Below are positions 54,215 through 64,000 of a DNA stretch of 64,000 bases, piece by piece. The translations under genes and the position numbers were made by a program. Source of the stretch: Hippasteria phrygiana (lineage: Eukaryota; Echinodermata; Asteroidea; Valvatida; Goniasteridae); contig JAZGUH010000767.1 in NCBI GenBank assembly GCA_037893225.1, positions 1 to 64,000 on the forward strand, written 5' to 3'. The notes below the pieces were generated by a model. That model was given only the letters and a program-made list of their open reading frames with translations, did no database searches and was not told the DNA's origin. The number at the start of each line of letters is the position of its first letter. Positions within the stretch are counted from its first letter, which is position 1.

Positions 54215-57200
54215 CAATTATGAATGAGTAAAGCAAGTCATACCCTAGGGAATTTGACAGGCATGGAGCAATAAATAGAAGGTAATATGCACACAGATGT
54301 TGGCCGGAAAGAAAATAAACATTGCGAGGTTTGAATTTTCTCCACAAGTTTTAACTCTAAGAAGCCGCCGATAATTGCAACATGTAGCGCCAGATCTAAG
54401 CTATCCATACATGTCAAAATTACTGAATTTGGTTGATATTTCATGCAATTATGAATGAGTAAAGCAAGTCATACCCTAGGGAATTTGACAGGCATGGAGC
54501 AATAAATAGAAGGTAATCTGCACACAGATGTTGGCCGGAAAGAAAATAAACATTGCGAGGTTTGAATTTTCTCCACAAGTGTTAACTCTAAGAAGCCGCC
54601 GATAATTGCAACATGTAGCGCCAGATCTAAGCTATCCATACATGTCAAAATTACTGAATTTGGTTGATATTTCATGCAATTATGAATGAGTAAAGCAAGT
54701 CCATACCCCAGGGAATTTGACATGCAGGGAGCAATAAATAGACGGTAACATGTACACAGATGTTGGCCGGAAAGAAAATAAACATTGCGAGGTTTGAATT
54801 TTCTCCACAAGTGTTAACTCTAAGAAGCCGCCGATAATTGCAACATGTAGCGCCAGATCTAAGCTATCCATACATGTCAAAATTACTGAATTTGGTTGAT
54901 ATTTCATGCAATTATGAATGAGTAAAGCAAGTCCATACCCCAGGGAATTTGACAGGCATGGAGCAATAAATAAAAGGTAATCTGCACACAGATGGTGGCC
55001 GGGAAGAAAATAAACATTGCGAGGTTTGAATTTTCTCCACAAGTGTTAACTCTAAGAAGCCGCCGATAATTGCAACATGTAGCGCCAGATCTAAGCTATC
55101 CATACATGTCAAAATTACTGAATTTGGTTGATATTTCATGCAATTATGAATGAGTAAAGCAAGTCATACCCTAGGGAATTTGACAGGCATGGAGCAATAA
55201 ATAGAAGGTAATATGCACACAGATGTTGGCCGGAAAGAAAATAAACATTGCGAGGTTTGAATTTTCTCCACAAGTTTTAACTCTAAGAAGCCGCCGATAA
55301 TTGCAACATGTAGCGCCAGATCTAAGCTATCCATACATGTCAAAATTACTGAATTTGGTTGATATTTCATGCAATTATGAATGAGTAAAGCAAGTCCATA
55401 CCCCAGGGAATTTGACATGCATGGAGCAATAAATAGACGGTAACATGTACACAGATGTTGGCCGGAAAGAAAATAAACATTGCGAGGTTTGAATTTTCTC
55501 CACAAGTGTTAACTCTAAGAAGCCGCCGATAATTGCAACATGTAGCGCCAGATCTAAGCTATCCATACATGTCAAAATTACTGAATTTGGTTGATATTTC
55601 ATGCAATTATGAATGAGTAAAGCAAGTCCATACCCCAGGGAATTTGACAGGCATGGAGCAATAAATAAAAGGTAATCTGCACACAGATGGTGGCCGGGAA
55701 GAAAATAAACATTGCGAGGTTTGAATTTTCTCCACAAGTGTTAACTCTAAGAAGCCGCCGATAATTGCAACATGTAGCGCCAGATCTAAGCTATCCATAC
55801 ATGTCAAAATTACTGAATTTGGTTGATATTTCATGCAATTATGAATGAGTAAAGCAAGTCATACCCTAGGGAATTTGACAGGCATGGAGCAATAAATAGA
55901 AGGTAATATGCACACAGATGTTGGCCGGAAAGAAAATAAACATTGCGAGGTTTGAATTTTCTCCACAAGTTTTAACTCTAAGAAGCCGCCGATAATTGCA
56001 ACATGTAGCGCCAGATCTAAGCTATCCATACATGTCAAAATTACTGAATTTGGTTGATATTTCATGCAATTATGAATGAGTAAAGCAAGTCATACCCTAG
56101 GGAATTTGACAGGCATGGAGCAATAAATAGAAGGTAATATGCACACAGATGTTGGCCGGAAAGAAAATAAACATTGCGAGGTTTGAATTTTCTCCACAAG
56201 TTTTAACTCTAAGAAGCCGCCGATAATTGCAACATGTAGCGCCAGATCTAAGCTATCCATACATGTCAAAATTACTGAATTTGGTTGATATTTCATGCAA
56301 TTATGAATGAGTAAAGCAAGTCCATACCCCAGGGAATTTGACAGACATGGAGCAATAAATAAAAGGTAATCTGCACACAGATGGTGGCCGGGAAGAAAAT
56401 AAACATTGCGATGTTTGAATTTTCTCCACAAGTGTTAACTCTAAGAAGCCGCCGATAATTGCAACATGTAGCGCCAGATCTTAGCTATCCATACATGTCA
56501 AAATTACTGAATTTGGTTGATATTTCATGCAATTATGAATGAGTAAAGCAAGTCCATACCCCAGGGAATTTGACATGCATGGAGCAATAAATAGACGGTA
56601 ACATGTACACAGATGGTGGCCGGAAAGAAAATAAACATTGCGAGGTTTGAATTTTCTGCACAAGTGTTAACTCTAAGAAGCCGCCGATAATTGCAACATG
56701 TAGCGCCAGATCTAAGCTATCCATACATGTCAAAATTACTGAATGTGGTTGATATTTCATGCAATTATGAATGAGTAAAGCAAGTCTATACCCCAGGGAA
56801 TTTGACAGGCATGGAGCAATAAATAAAAGGTAATCTGCACACAGATGGTGGCCGGGAAGAAAATAAACATTGCGAGGTTTGAATTTTCTCCACAAGTGTT
56901 AACTCTAAGAAGCCGCCGATAATTGCAACATGTAGCGCCAGATCTAAGCTATCCATACATGTAAAAATTACTGAATTTGGTTGATATTTCATGCAATTAT
57001 GAATGAGTAAAGCAAGTCCATACCCCGGGGAATTTGACAGACATGGAGCAATAAATAAAAGGTAATCTGCACACAGATGGTGGCCGGGAAGAAAATAAAC
57101 ATTGCGAGGTTTGAATTTTCTCCACAAGTGTTAACTCTAAGAAGCCGCCGATAATTGCAACATGTAGCGCCAGATCTAAGCTATCCATACATGTCAAAAT

Positions 57201-57689
57201 TACTGAATTTGGTTGATATTTCATGCAATTATGAATGAGTAAAGCAAGTCCATACCCCAGGGAATTTGACATGCAGGGAGCAATAAATAGACGGTAACAT
57301 GTACACAGATGTTGGCCGGAAAGAAAATAAACATTGCGAGGTTTGAATTTTCTCCACAAGTGTTAACTCTAAGAAGCCGCCGATAATTGCAACATGTAGC
57401 GCCAGATCTAAGCTATCCATACATGTCAAAATTACTGAATTTGGTTGATATTTCATGCAATTATGAATGAGTAAAGCAAGTCCATACCCCAGGGAATTTG
57501 ACAGGCATGGAGCAATAAATAAAAGGTAATCTGCACACAGATGGTGGCCGGGAAGAAAATAAACATTGCGAGGTTTGAATTTTCTCCACAAGTGTTAACT
57601 CTAAGAAGCCGCCGATAATTGCAACATGTAGCGCCAGATCTAAGCTATCCATACATGTCAAAATTACTGAATTTGGTTGATATTTCATG
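54215..57689 (+). repeat. 15-monomer block, copy 2 (3,475 bp)
   Basis: Order: C-Ccg-E-B-C-A-B-C-C-D2-F-G-D-E-B. It differs from copy 1 by two single-monomer gains, B at 55604 and D2 at 56298. Both copies have a202 in G. Private marks in the D2 monomer: g to t at 56412 and a to t at 56482. Confidence 0.88.
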
Positions 57690-59311
57690 CAATTATGAAT
57701 GAGTAAAGCAAGTCCATACCCCAGGGAATTTGACATGCATGGAGCAATAAATAGACGGTAACATGTACACAGATGTTGGCCGGAAAGAAAATAAACATTG
57801 CGAGGTTTGAATTTTCTCCACAAGTGTTAACTCTAAGAAGCCGCCGATAATTGCAACATGTAGCGCCAGATCTAAGCTATCCATACATGTCAAAATTACT
57901 GAATTTGGTTGATATTTCATGCAATTATGAATGAGTAAAGCAAGTCCATACCCCAGGGAATTTGACAGGCATGGAGCAATAAATAAAAGGTAATCTGCAC
58001 ACAGATGGTGGCCGGGAAGAAAATAAACATTGCGAGGTTTGAATTTTCTCCACAAGTGTTAACTCTAAGAAGCCGCCGATAATTGCAACATGTAGCGCCA
58101 GATCTAAGCTATCCATACATGTCAAAATTACTGAATTTGGTTGATATTGCATGCAATTATGAATGAGTAAAGCAAGTCATACCCTAGGGAATTTGACAGG
58201 CATGGAGCAATAAATAGAAGGTAATATGCACACAGATGTTGGCCGGAAAGAAAATAAACATTGCGAGGTTTGAATTTTCTCCACAAGTTTTAACTCTAAG
58301 AAGCCGCCGATAATTGCAACATGTAGCGCCAGATCTAAGCTATCCATACATGTCAAAATTACTGAATTTGGTTGATATTTCATGCAATTATGAATGAGTA
58401 AAGCAAGTCATACCCTAGGGAATTTGACAGGCATGGAGCAATAAATAGAAGGTAATATGCACACAGATGTTGGCCGGAAAGAAAATAAACATTGCGAGGT
58501 TTGAATTTTCTCCACAAGTTTTAACTCTAAGAAGCCGCCGATAATTGCAACATGTAGCGCCAGATCTAAGCTATCCATACATGTCAAAATTACTGAATTT
58601 GGTTGATATTTCATGCAATTATGAATGAGTAAAGCAAGTCCATACCCCGGGGAATTTGACAGACATGGAGCAATAAATAAAAGGTAATCTGCACACAGAT
58701 GGTGGCCGGGAAGAAAATAAACATTGCGAGGTTTGAATTTTCTCCACAAGTGTTAACTCTAAGAAGCCGCCGATAATTGCAACATGTAGCGCCAGATCTA
58801 AGCTATCCATACATGTCAAAATTACTGAATTTGGTTGATATTTCATGCAATTATGAATGAGTAAAGCAAGTCCATACCCCAGGGAATTTGACATGCAGGG
58901 AGCAATAAATAGACGGTAACATGTACACAGATGTTGGCCGGAAAGAAAATAAACATTGCGAGGTTTGAATTTTCTCCACAAGTGTTAACTCTAAGAAGCC
59001 GCCGATAATTGCAACATGTAGCGCCAGATCTAAGCTATCCATACATGTCAAAATTACTGAATTTGGTTGATATTTCATGCAATTATGAATGAGTAAAGCA
59101 AGTCCATACCCCAGGGAATTTGACAGGCATGGAGCAATAAATAAAAGGTAATCTGCACACAGATGGTGGCCGGGAAGAAAATAAACATTGCGAGGTTTGA
59201 ATTTTCTCCACAAGTGTTAACTCTAAGAAGCCGCCGATAATTGCAACATGAGGCGCCAGATCTAAGCTATCCATACATGTCAAAATTACTGAATTTGGTT
59301 GATATTTCATG
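57690..59311 (+). repeat. Linker A-B-C-C-D-E-B
   Basis: Seven monomers. The B at 57922 has t to g at 58149. The B at 59080 has two adjacent changes at 59251-59252 (ta to ag). Confidence 0.85.
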
Positions 59312-60700
59312 CAATTATGAATGAGTAAAGCAAGTCATACCCTAGGGAATTTGACAGGCATGGAGCAATAAATAGAAGGTAATATGCACACAGATGTTGG
59401 CCGGAAAGAAAATAAACATTGCGAGGTTTGAATTTTCTCCACAAGTTTTAACTCTAAGAAGCCGCCGATAATTGCAACATGTAGCGCCAGATCTAAGCTA
59501 TCCATACATGTCAAAATTACTGAATTTGGTTGATATTTCATGCAATTATGAATGAGTAAAGCAAGTCCATACCCCAGGGAATTTGACATGCATGGAGCAA
59601 TAAATAGACGGTAACATGTACACAGATGTTGGCCGGAAAGAAAATAAACATTGCGAGGTTTGAATTTTCTCCACAAGTGTTAACTCTAAGAAGCCGCCGA
59701 TAATTGCAACATGTAGCGCCAGATCTAAGCTATCCATACATGTCAAAATTACTGAATTTGGTTGATATTTCATGCAATTATGAATGAGTAAAGCAAGTCC
59801 ATACCCCAGGGAATTTGACAGGCATGGAGCAATAAATAAAAGGTAATCTGCACACAGATGGTGGCCGGGAAGAAAATAAACATTGCGAGGTTTGAATTTT
59901 CTCCACAAGTGTTAACTCTAAGAAGCCGCCGATAATTGCAACATGTAGCGCCAGATCTAAGCTATCCATACATGTCAAAATTACTGAATTTGGTTGATAT
60001 TTCATGCAATTATGAATGAGTAAAGCAAGTCATACCCTAGGGAATTTGACAGGCATGGAGCAATAAATAGAAGGTAATATGCACACAGATGTTGGCCGGA
60101 AAGAAAATAAACATTGCGAGGTTTGAATTTTCTCCACAAGTTTTAACTCTAAGAAGCCGCCGATAATTGCAACATGTAGCGCCAGATCTAAGCTATCCAT
60201 ACATGTCAAAATTACTGAATTTGGTTGATATTTCATGCAATTATGAATGAGTAAAGCAAGTCATACCCTAGGGAATTTGACAGGCATGGAGCAATAAATA
60301 GAAGGTAATATGCACACAGATGTTGGCCGGAAAGAAAATAAACATTGCGAGGTTTGAATTTTCTCCACAAGTTTTAACTCTAAGAAGCCGCCGATAATTG
60401 CAACATGTAGCGCCAGATCTAAGCTATCCATACATGTCAAAATTACTGAATTTGGTTGATATTTCATGCAATTATGAATGAGTAAAGCAAGTCCATACCC
60501 CAGGGAATTTGACAGACATGGAGCAATAAATAAAAGGTAATCTGCACACAGATGGTGGCCGGGAAGAAAATAAACATTGCGAGGTTTGAATTTTCTCCAC
60601 AAGTGTTAACTCTAAGAAGCCGCCGATAATTGCAACATGTAGCGCCAGATCTAAGCTATCCATACATGTCAAAATTACTGAATTTGGTTGATATTTCATG
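59312..60700 (+). repeat. Six-monomer unit C-A-B-C-C-D2 (1,389 bp), copy 1
   Basis: Followed directly by a second unit of identical order and length. D2 is followed by C, not by E or F, because the unit has duplicated at that join. Confidence 0.9.
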
Positions 60701-62089
60701 CAATTATGAATGAGTAAAGCAAGTCATACCCTAGGGAATTTGACAGGCATGGAGCAATAAATAGAAGGTAATATGCACACAGATGTTGGCCGGAAAGAAA
60801 ATAAACATTGCGAGGTTTGAATTTTCTCCACAAGTTTTAACTCTAAGAAGCCGCCGATAATTGCAACATGTAGCGCCAGATCTAAGCTATCCATACATGT
60901 CAAAATTACTGAATTTGGTTGATATTTCATGCAATTATGAATGAGTAAAGCAAGTCCATACCCCAGGGAATTTGACATGCATGGAGCAATAAATAGACGG
61001 TAACATGTACACAGATGTTGGCCGGAAAGAAAATAAACATTGCGAGGTTTGAATTTTCTCCACAAGTGTTAACTCTAAGAAGCCGCCGATAATTGCAACA
61101 TGTAGCGCCAGATCTAAGCTATCCATACATGTCAAAATTACTGAATTTGGTTGATATTTCATGCAATTATGAATGAGTAAAGCAAGTCCATACCCCAGGG
61201 AATTTGACAGGCATGGAGCAATAAATAAAAGGTAATCTGCACACAGATGGTGGCCGGGAAGAAAATAAACATTGCGAGGTTTGAATTTTCTCCACAAGTG
61301 TTAACTCTAAGAAGCCGCCGATAATTGCAACATGTAGCGCCAGATCTAAGCTATCCATACATGTCAAAATTACTGAATTTGGTTGATATTTCATGCAATT
61401 ATGAATGAGTAAAGCAAGTCATACCCTAGGGAATTTGACAGGCATGGAGCAATAAATAGAAGGTAATATGCACACAGATGTTGGCCGGAAAGAAAATAAA
61501 CATTGCGAGGTTTGAATTTTCTCCACAAGTTTTAACTCTAAGAAGCCGCCGATAATTGCAACATGTAGCGCCAGATCTAAGCTATCCATACATGTCAAAA
61601 TTACTGAATTTGGTTGATATTTCATGCAATTATGAATGAGTAAAGCAAGTCATACCCTAGGGAATTTGACAGGCATGGAGCAATAAATAGAAGGTAATAT
61701 GCACACAGATGTTGGCCGGAAAGAAAATAAACATTGCGAGGTTTGAATTTTCTCCACAAGTTTTAACTCTAAGAAGCCGCCGATAATTGCAACATGTAGC
61801 GCCAGATCTAAGCTATCCATACATGTCAAAATTACTGAATTTGGTTGATATTTCATGCAATTATGAATGAGTAAAGCAAGTCCATACCCCAGGGAATTTG
61901 ACAGACATGGAGCAATAAATAAAAGGTAATCTGCACACAGATGGTGGCCGGGAAGAAAATAAACATTGCGAGGTTTGAATTTTCTCCACAAGTGTTAACT
62001 CTAAGAAGCCGCCGATAATTGCAACATGTAGCGCCAGATCTAAGCTATCCATACATGTCAAAATTACTGAATTTGGTTGATATTTCATG
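60701..62089 (+). repeat. Six-monomer unit C-A-B-C-C-D2 (1,389 bp), copy 2
   Basis: Same order and length as the preceding unit. No base differences noticed between the two. Its final D2 leads into F-G. Confidence 0.9.
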
Positions 62090-63015
62090 CAATTATGAAT
62101 GAGTAAAGCAAGTCCATACCCCAGGGAATTTGACATGCATGGAGCAATAAATAGACGGTAACATGTACACAGATGTTGGCCGGAAAGAAAATAAACATTG
62201 CGAGGTTTGAATTTTCTGCACAAGTGTTAACTCTAAGAAGCCGCCGATAATTGCAACATGTAGCGCCAGATCTAAGCTATCCATACATGTCAAAATTACT
62301 GAATGTGGTTGATATTTCATGCAATTATGAATGAGTAAAGCAAGTCTATACCCCAGGGAATTTGACAGGCATGGAGCAATAAATAAAAGGTAATCTGCAC
62401 ACAGATGGTGGCCGGGAAGAAAATAAACATTGCGAGGTTTGAATTTTCTCCACAAGTGTTAACTCTAAGAAGCCGCCGATAATTGCAACATGTAGCGCCA
62501 GATCTAAGCTATCCATACATGTCAAAATTACTGAATTTGGTTGATATTTCATGCAATTATGAATGAGTAAAGCAAGTCATACCCTAGGGAATTTGACAGG
62601 CATGGAGCAATAAATAGAAGGTAATATGCACACAGATGTTGGCCGGAAAGAAAATAAACATTGCGAGGTTTGAATTTTCTCCACAAGTTTTAACTCTAAG
62701 AAGCCGCCGATAATTGCAACATGTAGCGCCAGATCTAAGCTATCCATACATGTCAACATTACTGAATTTGGTTGATATTTCATGCAATTATGAATGAGTA
62801 AAGCAAGTCATACCCTAGGGAATTTGACAGGCATGGAGCAATAAATAGAAGGTAATATGCACACAGATGTTGGCCGGAAAGAAAATAAACATTGCGAGGT
62901 TTGAATTTTCTCCACAAGTGTTAACTCTAAGAAGCCGCCGATAATTGCAACATGTAGCGCCAGATCTAAGCTATCCATACATGTCAAAATTACTGAATTT
63001 GGTTGATATTTCATG
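61627..63015 (+). repeat. Six-monomer unit C-D2-F-G-C-Cg (1,389 bp)
   Basis: The first five monomers match those starting at 63016. F here has t87, g129 and g216. The C at 62554 has a private a to c at 62757. Confidence 0.86.
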
Positions 63016-64000
63016 CAATTATGAATGAGTAAAGAAAGTCATACCCTAGGGAATTTGACAGGCATGGAGCAATAAATAGAAGGTAATATGCACACAGATG
63101 TTGGCCGGAAAGAAAATAAACATTGCGAGGTTTGAATTTTCTCCACAAGTTTTAACTCTAAGAAGCCGCCGATAATTGCAACATGTAGCGCCAGATCTAA
63201 GCTATCCATACATGTCAAAATTACTGAATTTGGTTGATATTTCATGCAATTATGAATGAGTAAAGCAAGTCCATACCCCAGGGAATTTGACAGACATGGA
63301 GCAATAAATAAAAGGTAATCTGCACACAGATGGTGGCCGGGAAGAAAATAAACATTGCGAGGTTTGAATTTTCTCCACAAGTGTTAACTCTAAGAAGCCG
63401 CCGATAATTGCAACATGTAGCGCCAGATCTAAGCTATCCATACATGTCAAAATTACTGAATTTGGTTGATATTTCATGCAATTATGAATGAGTAAAGCAA
63501 GTCCATACCCCAGGGAATTTGACATGCATGGAGCAATAAATAGACGGTAACATGTACACAGATGTTGGCCGGAAAGAAAATAAACATTGCGAGGTTTGAA
63601 TTTTCTGCACAAGTGTTAACTCTAAGAAGCCGCCGATAATTGCAACATGTAGCGCCAGATCTAAGCTATCCATACATGTCAAAATTACTGAATGTGGTTG
63701 ATATTTCATGCAATTATGAATGAGTAAAGCAAGTCTATACCCCAGGGAATTTGACAGGCATGGAGCAATAAATAAAAGGTAATCTGCACACAGATGGTGG
63801 CCGGGAAGAAAATAAACATTGCGAGGTTTGAATTTTCTCCACAAGTGTTAACTCTAAGAAGCCGCCGATAATTGCAACATGTAGCGCCAGATCTAAGCTA
63901 TCCATACATGTCAAAATTACTGAATTTGGTTGATATTTCATGCAATTATGAATGAGTAAAGCAAGTCATACCCTAGGGAATTTGACAGGCATGGAGCAAT
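63016..64000 (+). repeat. Second C-D2-F-G-C unit, cut by the window edge
   Basis: Begins 1,389 bp after 61627 with the same order and the same F variant. The first C has c to a at 63035 (aaagaaag). The unit runs off the window. Confidence 0.86.
63943..64000 (+). repeat. Partial C monomer at right edge
   Basis: First 58 bases of a C monomer, identified by the missing c and by CCTAGG. The array continues beyond the window. Confidence 0.95.

Larger units (their letters stand above)
1..64000 (+). repeat. Satellite DNA array, 231/232-bp monomer, higher-order organised
   Basis: The sequence repeats every 232 bp (231 bp in C-type monomers) from the first base to the last. I count 276 complete monomers and one partial one. 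The arithmetic closes: 276 x 232 minus 90 one-base-shorter C monomers gives 63,942, and the partial monomer begins at 63943. All monomers point the same way, with no inversion, no spacer and no truncated internal monomer. Nearly every monomer carries an AGATCT (BglII) hexamer at positions 180-185. Subtypes differ at only a few positions (A versus B: 8 of 232), and copies of one subtype are usually identical or differ by one base. The family is not one I recognise. A centromeric or heterochromatic location is inference from size and structure. Confidence 0.98.

Noticed and set aside
1..64000. CRISPR-like array of direct repeats
   Set aside because: Repeats are 231-232 bp and contiguous with no unique spacers; this is satellite organisation.
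1..64000. Ribosomal DNA or histone-type gene repeat
   Set aside because: The unit is far too short, and no rRNA or coding similarity is visible in a monomer.

Overview
The whole window is one uninterrupted satellite DNA array. By hand I count 276 complete head-to-tail monomers of 231 or 232 bp plus a 58-bp partial monomer at the right edge. All are in the same orientation and neither edge of the window is an edge of the array. I see no supportable protein gene, RNA gene, transposon, CRISPR array or unique DNA. GC of a monomer is about 38% (89/232 counted in the first). An array of this size, with layered higher-order structure, points to a eukaryotic chromosome, most likely (peri)centromeric, subtelomeric or other heterochromatic DNA. 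I do not recognise the satellite family or the species.

Monomer numbering used below starts at the caattatga motif, so monomer 1 is 1-232. Five main subtypes are told apart by linked variants at monomer positions 25-95: A (21 copies), B (52), C (90, always 231 bp), D (51), E (46). Two later types, F (7, A-like) and G (7, B-like), occur only from 41476 rightward. There are also two B/A chimeras (X) and one C/B chimera (Y, counted with C). Variant suffixes: Ca = C with a at position 202; Cg = C with g at 137; Cc = C with c at 74; Cag and Ccg combine these; D2 = D with a at 34; D3 = D with a at 74; Dn = D with a at 202; E2 = E with a at 49; E3 = E with g at 47; Et = E with t at 137. The remaining monomer sequence, positions 96-232, is almost invariant.

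Layout: 1-4403 irregular mix; 4404-6721 a 1,159-bp five-monomer tandem duplication; 6490-21781 a large tandem duplication (36 monomers, then 30); 21782-22243 a chimera plus one Ca monomer; 22244-29892 two 15-monomer copies 4,172 bp apart; 29429-37074 two D3-rich copies; 35918-47961 two consecutive 26-monomer, 6,022-bp units; 46804-49581 two six-monomer 1,389-bp units; 49582-51203 a linker; 51204-57689 13- and 15-monomer copies; 57690-59311 a linker; 59312-64000 repeated 1,389-bp units.

There are no genes working together here. The content is a record of repeated in-register unequal exchange and gene conversion: monomer spacing is never broken, gains and losses are whole monomers, and rare private substitutions tag which blocks copied which. 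Short minus-strand reading frames recur in every monomer but are by-products of the repeat. All counts and identities come from reading by eye, not from an alignment program.
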